Origin: Opitutia bacterium
Lineage (GTDB): Bacteria > Verrucomicrobiota > Verrucomicrobiia > Opitutales > Seribacteraceae
Direction: 5' to 3'
Assembly (NCBI GenBank): GCA_018645475.1
Contig: JABGWU010000235.1
Coordinates: forward strand, 1 to 64,000
DNA length: 64,000 bases
Of this stretch, positions 33,457 to 41,989 are shown piece by piece; position 1 is the stretch's first letter, and each line of letters opens with the position of its first letter. The notes beneath the pieces were generated by a model that saw only the letters and a program-made list of their open reading frames with translations, was not told the DNA's origin and searched no databases. Made by a program: the position numbers and the translations under genes.

Positions 33457-35754
33457 ATGAAATTCGTTCGCAAATTTTTTTGGACTGTTGGAATCTTTTA
33501 CTTTGCATTGCTAGGATTCAGTTTTGCTAAAGAGGGAAAGAGGGAATTAATTTTGAATGAAGTACTACCCTTGTTGGAGGAGTACTGCTATGATTGTCAT
33601 GGTGATGGTGCGCAAAAAGGTGATTTTGCTTTGGACGAATTAATTTCATTGGGAAAGTTCGAAGATCATCATAAAAAATGGGATAGAGTTTGGAAGAACA
33701 TTTACAATCGAAATATGCCTCCAGCTAATGTTCTTCAACCAAGTGATCATGAAATTTCCACAATTTTATCTTGGGTGGAAAAAGCATCCTTCCAATTCGA
33801 ACCTGATCAGATTGACCCTGGGCATGTGGTTTTAAGAAGGCTTAATCGCACCGAATACGAAAATACGGTCAAGGATTTATTTCAGGTTTCGATTGATGCG
33901 AATAATTATTTCCCAGCTGATGATACAGGATATGGATTTGATACAATTGGAGAAGTACTGACTCTTTCTCCACTGCTTATGGAAAAGTATTTGGGCATGG
34001 CTGAAATCGTTATGGAAAAGACTCTTGGCCCAGTAGACGATTTGCAAGAGCCTCTCCGATTTCTAGTGGATGATATTGGCGGTGGCACTAAGCGGGGTAA
34101 TTACCGTGTACTCCCTACTCTTGGTAGTTTTATCATTTCTCATCCATCGGAACATGGAGGAATATATGAAGTAAAAGTACACGCTTCGGCAAGCAGAGCC
34201 GGTGACGAATTGGCAAAGATGCAAGTGAATGTTAATGGCAAGAAAATCAAAACCTTTTCCATTGATTCAGAATATCCTCAAAATTCTATTTTCACATTCC
34301 AGTTTTCTGCAAAAGAAAAAGCTATCAATGAAATTTCACTTGCTTTTATTAATGATTTCTATGATCCCAAAAATAAAAATCCAAAACTTCGTGATCGAAA
34401 TTTATATATAAATGAAGTCAAAATATGTTTCCCAAATGACATTGCTCTAAAATTTAGGGATTCGAGAACCCGCCTGTTAGGTGAATGGGAAACAGAAAAA
34501 ATAGAAGATGTCCATGTATTGAAAACTCTTGAGAAATGGCTTCCTCGTATTTACCGAATGCCATTAGATGAGAAAGAAGTGTATCGGCACAAAGCTTTTT
34601 ACTTTATGAAAAGAAATGACGGAATTTCGGGTGTAGAGGCTTTGCGGGAGACTTTCAAAGCAGCTATGATTTCTCCCCGGTTTATTTTTCGAGAAGAGAA
34701 AAAAAGTCTTCAGAAAAGTAACTCGAATTATAAACAACTTGACGAATTTGCCTTGGCTCACCGGATGTCATATTTCCTCTGGAGTTCGGTTCCAGATGAT
34801 GGTCTTTGGGGCTTGGCAGAAAAGGGTAAACTTAGGGCAAATTTACATCAGGAATTTAATAGGATGGTCTCTAATGAAAATATTGATGCATTCGTTCAAA
34901 ATTTCTGCGGGCAATGGCTCCAGTTGAGAGACTTGTATTTGGTAAACCCAAACCCAGAACAATTCCCAAAATTTACTAATAAAGTTCGAGTGTCCATGCT
35001 TCGGGAGACTGAGGAATTTTTTAAATTTTTACTTAAACAAAATTTACCCGTAGATCTTCTTTTGGGTGCAAACTTTTCCATGATCAATCAAGACCTTGCC
35101 ACATATTACGGATTGGGTGGGAAATACGATCAAAAGTTTAGCAAAGTTATTTTCAATGGAAGTGATTTAAAGAAGCGAGGTGGCTTGCTTACTCATGGCT
35201 CCATTTTAACAATAACTTCTAATCCGACTCGCACCTCTCCGGTTAAGCGCGGGAAATGGGTATTGGATAATTTATTGGCTTCACCACCCAGGGATCCACC
35301 ACCAGGTGTAGCCGAATTGGAGGCACCTCATAAGGGAAGTCAAAAAACGCTTACATTAAGAGAACAGATGAAACAACATTCCCAAAACCCAACATGTTAT
35401 TCCTGCCATGCGAGTATGGACAACCTAGGCTATGCAATGGAGAATTTTGACGCGGTAGGAAATTGGAGAAATTATGAGGGGGATCAACCTATAGATGTTT
35501 TCGGAAAATTGAGTACTGGAGAAAAGTTTAGCGGTATCAAGGAATTACAAGATTTCCTTTTGCAAAATAAGAAGCATTCAATTGTTCGCTGCATTACCCA
35601 GAAGTTATTTGTTTATGGACTAGGGCGGGGGCTTACCTACAAAGACAGAGTGGCTGTGGACCAAGTTGTTATGAGTTTTAAAAATGGTCAAATCAATCTT
35701 GCTGATATACTTTTTAAAGTTATTCAGAGTAAACCTTTTCAATTTTCCAACTAA
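33457..35754 (+). CDS. Planctomycete-type cytochrome c protein (DUF1587/1592/1588/1585)
   Basis: A 765-residue exported multi-domain protein with a signal peptide (FFWTVGIFYFALLGFSFAKEG). An N-terminal cytochrome c motif CYDCH (C44-H48) is followed by PSD1-like residues, a DUF1587 segment (LRRLNRTEYENTVKDLF, near 128), a central beta domain, DUF1592 (LAHRMSYFLWSSVPDDGLW, near 430), DUF1588 with a second heme-like motif CYSCH (near 646) and NLGYAMENFDAVGNWR, and DUF1585 at the end. The function of this family is not settled; electron transfer coupled to an extracellular oxidation is the usual suggestion. A DUF1552 gene follows by 50 bases, the standard partner. It lies 88 bases after the lipoprotein gene, so may be a separate unit. 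Confidence 0.92.
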   Translation: MKFVRKFFWTVGIFYFALLGFSFAKEGKRELILNEVLPLLEEYCYDCHGDGAQKGDFALDELISLGKFEDHHKKWDRVWKNIYNRNMPPANVLQPSDHEISTILSWVEKASFQFEPDQIDPGHVVLRRLNRTEYENTVKDLFQVSIDANNYFPADDTGYGFDTIGEVLTLSPLLMEKYLGMAEIVMEKTLGPVDDLQEPLRFLVDDIGGGTKRGNYRVLPTLGSFIISHPSEHGGIYEVKVHASASRAGDELAKMQVNVNGKKIKTFSIDSEYPQNSIFTFQFSAKEKAINEISLAFINDFYDPKNKNPKLRDRNLYINEVKICFPNDIALKFRDSRTRLLGEWETEKIEDVHVLKTLEKWLPRIYRMPLDEKEVYRHKAFYFMKRNDGISGVEALRETFKAAMISPRFIFREEKKSLQKSNSNYKQLDEFALAHRMSYFLWSSVPDDGLWGLAEKGKLRANLHQEFNRMVSNENIDAFVQNFCGQWLQLRDLYLVNPNPEQFPKFTNKVRVSMLRETEEFFKFLLKQNLPVDLLLGANFSMINQDLATYYGLGGKYDQKFSKVIFNGSDLKKRGGLLTHGSILTITSNPTRTSPVKRGKWVLDNLLASPPRDPPPGVAELEAPHKGSQKTLTLREQMKQHSQNPTCYSCHASMDNLGYAMENFDAVGNWRNYEGDQPIDVFGKLSTGEKFSGIKELQDFLLQNKKHSIVRCITQKLFVYGLGRGLTYKDRVAVDQVVMSFKNGQINLADILFKVIQSKPFQFSN

Positions 35755-35804
35755 GGATGTTTGATTAATTCGTCTTCAATGATTAATATTTATCAACATG
35801 ATTT

Positions 35805-37175
35805 ATGATGCGTAGTCCTAATTTCAGTCGTAGATCCATACTTCGGGGCTTGGGAGTTTCTCTCGCATTACCTTATATGGAATCCCTTGGTAGTACATTG
35901 CCCAAGACCATTCCATTAAGAATGGGCTTCACCTATATCCCCAATGGAGTCATTATGGACAAGTGGCGTCCGCAAAAGACCGGAGTTTTGAGGGAATTAC
36001 CAAACAGCCTAAAACCTCTTCAAAATCTTAAGGACGACTTACAGGTTTTGAGCGGACTAGATCATACCAAGGCAAATGCAAATGGCGACGGTGCCGGAGA
36101 TCATGCAAGAGCTAATGCTACTTTTTTGACGGGCTGTCAGGCCAAAAAGACAGGAGGCAAGGATATTAGGATTGGGGTCTCGGTTGACCAAATTGCTGCA
36201 GGGGTAATTGGTAATCATACAAAACTACCTTCATTGGAATTGAGTTGTGATGGAGTAAGAAGGTCTGGCAAATGCGACTCCGGCTACAGCTGTGCATACC
36301 AATACAACCTGTCTTGGAAAACAGAGTCTATGCCTATGGTTCCTGAGTCTAATCCTCGTTTGGTCTTTGAACGCTTGTTTGGCCAATCAAACTCTTTCAT
36401 TGACCGCCAAAACCAACTTAAAAGAAATGGGCTTAACAAAAGTATTCTTGATTTTGCTTTGGAAGATGCCGCTCGTTTAAAAAAGCGTCTTGGAAAAACG
36501 GATCAAGGAAAATTGAACGAATATCTCACGAGCGTTCGTGAACTTGAAAAGAGAATCGAGCGGGACGAAAATCAAAGAGCGAATCTGTCTGATTTTAAAA
36601 GTCCTGAAGGGATCCCCGGGAATTATAAAGATCATTTGAGAATCATGTTTGATATGATGGCCATCGCTTATCAAAGTGATTCAACTCGAATAAGTTCTTT
36701 TTTGATGGCACACGATGGAAGCAATAGAAGTTTTCGGGATATTGGTGTTCCCGAAGGTCATCATTCTCTTTCGCATCATCGAAACGATCCAAATATGATT
36801 AAGAAGTTGGCTCGCATAGATCATTTTTATTCCGAACAGTTTGCTTATTTCCTGGAGAAACTCGCTACGACAAAAGAAATGGATGGCAGCCGTTTAATCG
36901 ATCACTGCATGATTATTCTAGGAAGCGGTATTAGTGATGGCAATCTACACCGGCATTCGGACCTGCCTGTACTTCTGGCAGGGGGTAAGTCTCATGGTTT
37001 ACAAACTGGTAGACACCATGATTTTTCTGAAGGAAGATATAATGAAGGAACCAATAAATTTACAAAAAATAGTGTTGGCGTTCCTATGACAAATTTACAC
37101 CTTGGATTGTTGGATAAAATAGGTGTAAGAGCCAAACACATGGGTGATAGTACGGGAATGATTGTAAATATATAA
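35805..37175 (+). CDS. DUF1552 family Tat-exported protein
   Basis: A 456-residue protein of the DUF1552 family, related to DUF1501 and alkaline phosphatase-like folds. The N-terminus SRRSILRGLGVSLALPYMESL (about 8-28) is a twin-arginine signal, implying cytoplasmic folding and export. Family segments are MGFTYIPNGVIMDKW, DDLQVLSGLDHTKAN, GDHARANATFLTGCQ and the C-terminal DHCMIILGSGISDGNLHRHSDLPVLLAGG, rich in His and Asp that could hold metal. Fifty bases after its usual partner, the cytochrome c/DUF1592 protein; the two are nearly always encoded together in PVC bacteria. The reaction is unknown. Confidence 0.9.
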   Translation: MMRSPNFSRRSILRGLGVSLALPYMESLGSTLPKTIPLRMGFTYIPNGVIMDKWRPQKTGVLRELPNSLKPLQNLKDDLQVLSGLDHTKANANGDGAGDHARANATFLTGCQAKKTGGKDIRIGVSVDQIAAGVIGNHTKLPSLELSCDGVRRSGKCDSGYSCAYQYNLSWKTESMPMVPESNPRLVFERLFGQSNSFIDRQNQLKRNGLNKSILDFALEDAARLKKRLGKTDQGKLNEYLTSVRELEKRIERDENQRANLSDFKSPEGIPGNYKDHLRIMFDMMAIAYQSDSTRISSFLMAHDGSNRSFRDIGVPEGHHSLSHHRNDPNMIKKLARIDHFYSEQFAYFLEKLATTKEMDGSRLIDHCMIILGSGISDGNLHRHSDLPVLLAGGKSHGLQTGRHHDFSEGRYNEGTNKFTKNSVGVPMTNLHLGLLDKIGVRAKHMGDSTGMIVNI

Positions 37176-37285
37176 TTAAAAAACATTTAATATTTAAATT
37201 ATAACTTTTTTTCCTCTGTTATCTCCTAGATAAAGACTATAGAAAACCTTGCATATATTTCTGTTTTATAGACAATGAAGATTCC

Positions 37286-38374
37286 GTGCCTAGCATTAAC
37301 CGAGTTTTTTTTCTTTCATTGGGGGGTGTTTGTTTTTTAATAATCCCGTTCTTTTGGCTTGCATTAACATTTGATTATAAAGCCTTAGAAAACTTTATGA
37401 TAACCTTGTCAGATAGTTATTTTGTAGGTTATCCAATACCAGAATTATTTGGTGCTTCGAGTTCAGATTCAGTTGTGAGCAAAGTCTTTAGGTTGAAAAT
37501 TTTCCTTTCCTTAGCTTTACTATTTTATTCCCTTTTTTTTATAAGCCTTTATTCGATAGAAGAAAATTTTAGGCGACTCAGATTTCTCTTTCGGGGAATT
37601 TCAATTCCACTATTTTTGGTGGTAGTTGCGTTCTGGTTAAAGTTTGTCGGCGAAGATCATATTGTTGTGAAAAGCGAAAAAAATGAATTATTTATTGCAA
37701 CAACGATCTCACTTGTTTTTTCAATTCTTCTCTTTGCTTATTCATTTCGTTCTCAAAAGAAGACTCGCAGAATTGATGCGGTTAAAGTTTCTGAAAATGT
37801 TAGTACTTCATCTGTAAAACAAACTGTGCCACCTGTTGAGCAAACTGTAAGCGAATCGAATAATGTAAAGGAAATACCCCCCCCCGATGATTTACAAAGT
37901 GAAATACCAGAGCAGCAAACTACTGAAGAAACTTCGATGGCACTTCCAACCCAAATAGATTCAACTGAAATTGACAGTAAATCAGACTCAAAAGAAATTT
38001 CCTTGAGCGAGGAAGGTGATGAATTAGAACAACCTAACAAGCAAACTCAGGGAAATAATGAAATGTCGGACTTGCCTACTGAAGATTTAGATACCCAATC
38101 CACAAGTTCAAAAGAAATTTCCTTGAGCGAGGAAGGCGATGAATTAGAACAACCTAACAAGCAAACTCAGGGAAATAATGAAATGTCGGACTTGCCTACT
38201 GAAGATTTAGATACCCAATCCACAAGTTCAGAAGAAAATTTATCAGAGGAAGTTATTAAATCTACAATGAATCAGATAGATGCCGCAACTTCAGTAGAAA
38301 ACCCCAATATTGAGATTTCTGAAAATGAAAAAAACCTTTCTCAGAATACTCTAGTTGAAGATAAGGCAGAATAA
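37286..38374 (+). CDS. Four-segment membrane protein with acidic repetitive tail
   Basis: A 362-residue protein I do not recognise. The first 155 residues hold four hydrophobic segments (VFFLSLGGVCFLIIPFFWLAL, IFLSLALLFYSLFFISLY, ISIPLFLVVVAFWLKFV, LFIATTISLVFSILLFAYSF). The rest is a low-complexity acidic tail rich in Glu, Ser, Thr and Gln, with no predicted fold. Within the tail a 40-residue unit (SKEISLSEEGDELEQPNKQ... ending TQSTS) occurs twice in tandem, with the beginning of a third. The start is GTG at 37286. The next gene begins 5 bases after its stop, so they are probably one operon and may work together. The acidic tail could bind basic surfaces or keep components apart; this is a guess. 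Confidence 0.6.
   Translation: MPSINRVFFLSLGGVCFLIIPFFWLALTFDYKALENFMITLSDSYFVGYPIPELFGASSSDSVVSKVFRLKIFLSLALLFYSLFFISLYSIEENFRRLRFLFRGISIPLFLVVVAFWLKFVGEDHIVVKSEKNELFIATTISLVFSILLFAYSFRSQKKTRRIDAVKVSENVSTSSVKQTVPPVEQTVSESNNVKEIPPPDDLQSEIPEQQTTEETSMALPTQIDSTEIDSKSDSKEISLSEEGDELEQPNKQTQGNNEMSDLPTEDLDTQSTSSKEISLSEEGDELEQPNKQTQGNNEMSDLPTEDLDTQSTSSEENLSEEVIKSTMNQIDAATSVENPNIEISENEKNLSQNTLVEDKAE
37988..38227 (+). repeat. Tandem direct repeat, 2 x 120 bp, in frame
   Basis: Two adjacent 120-bp copies, 37988-38107 and 38108-38227, differ by one base that I can see (GGTGAT in the first, GGCGAT in the second), and a degenerate third start follows (TCAGAAGAAAATTTATC). The unit is a multiple of three, so copy number can change by slippage or recombination without breaking the gene. 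The near identity shows a recent duplication. Confidence 0.9.
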
Positions 38375-38379
38375 GAAAA

Positions 38380-39798
38380 ATGAAGAGATTTTTAAAAGTT
38401 TCAACCTTGGTTTTATTTACATTATTTTGTGTTTATATTTTAGAAAGTGCTTGTTTCCGCTTGGTAGAGGGTTATGCAAATTGGAGGCTTTCCTTAGCAT
38501 GGGGTAAACCTAGCCAAGCAATTTATAATTCATTCCTCAAAAAACTACCTCTCGATCATTTTGCTGAAAGACCCACAGATTCTCCTAAACCTGATCACTT
38601 AGGTTACTGGGTTGGGGAAGAAAATGAATACGCAGAAAGTGTTATGAGTTTTACACGCCCCCTTAGGGATTCTTACATGAACTATATTCAAAGTAAGTTT
38701 GAACCATTGTCTGATTTTGAAATTCGTGATTTTGAAAGTGTTCATGGCGTTGTTTTACCAGGATTTAAGAAATTGGCGACCGTAATGGATGTTCAATCAC
38801 AGAAAGCAAGAAGAGTTGGCGATGGGCTAGAATTTGCAAAAGGCATATTTATAAAGATTGTCTTTAAAGATTTTACTGATTCTTACAGAGAAGATTTTTC
38901 GAACCTTGAGGCAAGTTTTGGTTTTATATTAGAGAGAGGATTTGGTTGCCTAGTTTTACCTGTCACTTCCAGCTCTGACTTGCTTGATAAGATAACACAA
39001 TGGCAACGTGATGAAAGTTTATTAGCAGAGAATTTATATGCCTGGGCGGACGGAAAGGCCGCCTCAATTTTAATGGAATCCTGTCAAATAAAACCAAATT
39101 GCTGGAAGGCGATAATGATCACAGATCCTGATGAGTTTGTGGCTCCTCCTACAGACATGACTTTACCTTGGGTCTATTTTGAAATAGACGATGAACGACG
39201 AATGAATGAAGACGGGTTGGATTTACTCTATAGTTGGGTGAAAATGGCACGATCAAATGAAAATCTTTACACTTCAAAATTAGGCGGATTAGTTCGTATC
39301 AACGAAAACTTTCATGCGAGAAAAGCCTTACCATCCTCGTTCGCTTCTTATGTACTTCATTGTGCAAATTTCATTGAAGATATGAAATTGGATAATAATT
39401 CTTTCAAGAAAGAAGTTGTAAGTAATGTTGATACAATCTCCAAGCAACCCACAAATTTCGATTCTACTGTAATTGAAAGCAACCCACAAATTCAAACGGT
39501 TAATAATTTTGATTTAAGCAGGATTGAAGAGTCTATAAATGAAATTGAAAAACAGGATGAAATTAATCCTAATTTAAATACTCCAAGTTTTGATTGTGAA
39601 ATAATTCGGGGATATAGACAGATTCATGCCGCAGATGTTAAACTCAAATTAGTTAGTAATCGAGATTTGATTATAAAACTAGGTTTTGGGTTCGAAGAAA
39701 TGGGTAAGGGTGTTATGAATCAAATTCGTACAAAAGATCCTCTTTTTTATCGTTATTTTAATTCTTTAAGGGCAATAGAAGAATCTCCTTTGAATTAA
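38380..39798 (+). CDS. Unrecognised exported or membrane-anchored protein
   Basis: A 472-residue protein with one N-terminal hydrophobic segment (STLVLFTLFCVYILESACF, about 8-26), so anchored in or exported across the inner membrane. I do not recognise a family. The middle (residues about 180-275: GFILERGFGCLVLPVTSSSD, LYAWADGKAASILMES, KAIMITDPDEFVAPP, LPWVYFEIDDERRMNEDG) has the alternating strand-helix pattern of an alpha/beta hydrolase, with WADGKA where a nucleophile elbow would be, but without the Ser, so at most an inactive relative. The C-terminal third contains a Gln/Asn-rich low-complexity part. It starts 5 bases after the repeat-tail membrane protein and precedes an alpha/beta hydrolase, which makes a three-gene unit plausible. 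Confidence 0.5.
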   Translation: MKRFLKVSTLVLFTLFCVYILESACFRLVEGYANWRLSLAWGKPSQAIYNSFLKKLPLDHFAERPTDSPKPDHLGYWVGEENEYAESVMSFTRPLRDSYMNYIQSKFEPLSDFEIRDFESVHGVVLPGFKKLATVMDVQSQKARRVGDGLEFAKGIFIKIVFKDFTDSYREDFSNLEASFGFILERGFGCLVLPVTSSSDLLDKITQWQRDESLLAENLYAWADGKAASILMESCQIKPNCWKAIMITDPDEFVAPPTDMTLPWVYFEIDDERRMNEDGLDLLYSWVKMARSNENLYTSKLGGLVRINENFHARKALPSSFASYVLHCANFIEDMKLDNNSFKKEVVSNVDTISKQPTNFDSTVIESNPQIQTVNNFDLSRIEESINEIEKQDEINPNLNTPSFDCEIIRGYRQIHAADVKLKLVSNRDLIIKLGFGFEEMGKGVMNQIRTKDPLFYRYFNSLRAIEESPLN

Positions 39799-39887
39799 AT
39801 TAATATTCTATCAAGACTCTACTTTAGAAGTCTGATTAATTATAAAGTTTCCTTACTTAAATTAGTTAAGAATAAAAATGAAGTGAT

Positions 39888-40625
39888 ATGCTTGATGTCA
39901 TAAAAAATAAACAAGGAGAAAAAATTGATTACACTTTTCATTACGGTTCTCAAAAAAATCGATATCTCTTGATTGTGGGCCACGGAGTAACAGGAGATAA
40001 AGATCACTCTTTGGTAGCTGGATTGTCTGAAAATGTAGCCAATGAAGGGATGTCAGTTTTACGCTTTTCTTTTTCTGGTAACGGTGAATCTGAAGGTAGG
40101 TTTCAGGAAAGTACCATTTCAAAAGGAATTGATGATCTGTATGCCATTTTAACTACTGCTACTAAACAAGGATGGCGCCCAATTTATGCAGGGTATGATA
40201 TGGGTTCAGCAATTGGGGTGTTAACTGCTTCTATAGATTCACGAATTCAACTTTTGATATCTCTCGCAGGAATTGTAAAAACTCAAGTTTTTAGCCAAGC
40301 TGAATTTGGAGTAGTTTCGCCCAATAATGCGTACATGCGGGGTGATCCGAAATGTCCTTTATCTCATGAATTCGTTGATGATATGAAGCAGATTAATAGT
40401 GTGCTACCAAGGGCTTCAAGTGTGGAGATACCTTGGCTGTTAGTTCATGGAACAGCAGATGAAATTGTGCCAATAACTGACTCGCATTCGTTAATATTAA
40501 ACTTTGAAAACTCTCGGGAATTAATTGAAATTGATGGTGCGGACCATCTCTTTTCTGGGGGCGCAATCAATATATTATCTGAATCTGTTATAGATTGGTT
40601 AGGTCGTAAGTTGCAGGCAAATTAG
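39888..40625 (+). CDS. Alpha/beta hydrolase with Asp at the nucleophile elbow
   Basis: A 245-residue cytoplasmic alpha/beta hydrolase fold protein. The oxyanion-side motif GHGVTGDKDH (31-40), strand-turn LRFSFSGNGESEG and the elbow AGYDMGSAIGVL (101-112) are clear, as are the acid loop LVHGTADEIVPI (near 185-197) and a late histidine in DGADHLFSGG. The elbow usually reads GxSxG in serine hydrolases; here the nucleophile place is Asp (D104), as in haloalkane dehalogenases and epoxide hydrolases. Otherwise it looks like the esterase/peptidase group that has HGxxG. It is either an Asp-nucleophile enzyme or an inactive member. It converges on the dehydrogenase gene, 31 bases apart. Confidence 0.8.
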   Translation: MLDVIKNKQGEKIDYTFHYGSQKNRYLLIVGHGVTGDKDHSLVAGLSENVANEGMSVLRFSFSGNGESEGRFQESTISKGIDDLYAILTTATKQGWRPIYAGYDMGSAIGVLTASIDSRIQLLISLAGIVKTQVFSQAEFGVVSPNNAYMRGDPKCPLSHEFVDDMKQINSVLPRASSVEIPWLLVHGTADEIVPITDSHSLILNFENSRELIEIDGADHLFSGGAINILSESVIDWLGRKLQAN

Positions 40626-40656
40626 AAGTTTTCAGGTAATATCATTTAGAGCAATC

Positions 40657-41934
40657 TTATACAAATCGAGTTACACCAGGAATCGGTGGGTTCGGAACTG
40701 GCAGTTTCATTTCCCAGTCAAATTTTGATGGAACGAGTGATTCTTTTGAGTTCAGTGCATCATGAAAGCTAATTTTTTGTCCAGTATAAGCGACCATTCT
40801 TCCTAGTATTGCAACCATTGTACTTTGTGCTGCTCTTTCCCCATCATTGAAAACTTTGCCATTTCGAATGGATGCAAAGAGTTCGTCATGTTCAGTTTGG
40901 TACATGTCATTATTTTCTCCTCTGTATCTCCAAGAATTATCACCTGCATCAATAAGATGTCTATTTTTAGCGGAACAAAATCCTTTGTTTCCAAAAAGTT
41001 CTAATTCATAACTCCCAGCTGCTCCATTCTGTTGGCGAGAAAAGTGGTAACCACGAGGGCCATTTTCCCATTGATATGCAACTGCAAAATGGTCGTAAAT
41101 ATTTCCATATTTATCCATGTCATCGTAAACTTGTCTACCTCCGGAACCTTCAGCATGGACGGGCAATGTATCTCCCATTGCCCATTGCATCATATCAATA
41201 CAATGAACCGCTTGTTCAACAATGGAGTCTCCTGAAAGCCATAAATGTGCATTCCAGTTTCTTGTCTGTGCCTCCAGGTCGCTCCACCCATCTTCTCGTT
41301 TCTTTTTCCAAACTTCTCCTCCGTTATAGGTGCTGTACATGGCATTAACATCTCCAATGGCACCATCTAAAATGCGCCCAAAAACTTCTTGTTTCGGTTT
41401 GTGGTGCCTCCAGCAGAACCCCGACATAAAACTTAGGTTTTTCTCTTTTGCTTTCTTGGCAAGTTCAATCACTTTTCGAACTCCTTTGGCATCTACCGCC
41501 ACTGGTTTTTCAAAAAAACAATGAACACCTTTTTGAATAGCATATTCTAAGTGTTGAGGTCTAAACGCAGGTGGAGTAGTTAAAATTACTACATCAACAC
41601 CCGAATCAATGACTTTTTTATAAGCATCAAAACCAGTAAAAGTAGTTTCATCTGTAACCTGATATTTGTCGCGACCTCGAGCCTTAAGAATTCTACTACG
41701 TAATTTGATTCGGTCTTCAAAAAGGTCACCAATTGCTGTAAGGGCTACATTCGGATCTGCATTCATTGCCTGTGCGGCCGCTCCGCTTCCGCGACCTCCA
41801 ATTCCCACTAAGCCTATTTTAATAATTTGGTCATTCTGTGCAGCTTTTCCAATGTAAGGCGAGGTAAGAATTGTTCCGGCAGTAATTGCGGAACTTGCTT
41901 TAACAAAATTTCGACGAGAAGATGAATGATTCAT
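40657..41934 (-). CDS. Gfo/Idh/MocA family oxidoreductase with Tat signal
   Basis: A 425-residue NAD(P)-dependent dehydrogenase of the glucose-fructose oxidoreductase type, exported folded by the Tat system (SSRRNFVKASSAITAG, residues 4-19). The Rossmann motif GLVGIGGRGSGAA (41-53) and the EKP cofactor-binding motif in HCFFEKPVAVDAKGV (about 136-150) are visible, along with the catalytic-side GGEVWKKKREDGWSDLE and EQAVHCIDMMQW. Family members oxidise or convert sugars, inositols and sugar acids. It is followed on the same strand (upstream, 55 bases) by an MFS transporter, so the two probably form a carbohydrate-use unit. The substrate is unknown. Confidence 0.92.
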   Translation of the reverse strand: MNHSSSRRNFVKASSAITAGTILTSPYIGKAAQNDQIIKIGLVGIGGRGSGAAAQAMNADPNVALTAIGDLFEDRIKLRSRILKARGRDKYQVTDETTFTGFDAYKKVIDSGVDVVILTTPPAFRPQHLEYAIQKGVHCFFEKPVAVDAKGVRKVIELAKKAKEKNLSFMSGFCWRHHKPKQEVFGRILDGAIGDVNAMYSTYNGGEVWKKKREDGWSDLEAQTRNWNAHLWLSGDSIVEQAVHCIDMMQWAMGDTLPVHAEGSGGRQVYDDMDKYGNIYDHFAVAYQWENGPRGYHFSRQQNGAAGSYELELFGNKGFCSAKNRHLIDAGDNSWRYRGENNDMYQTEHDELFASIRNGKVFNDGERAAQSTMVAILGRMVAYTGQKISFHDALNSKESLVPSKFDWEMKLPVPNPPIPGVTRFV

Positions 41935-41989
41935 TATTAATTTCTATTATATAATATTAGTTAATTTTAAAGTGATTAATGGTAAAATA

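Noticed and set aside
37988-38227. Tandem repeat as a CRISPR array
   Set aside because: The two 120-bp copies are adjacent without spacers and code in frame.
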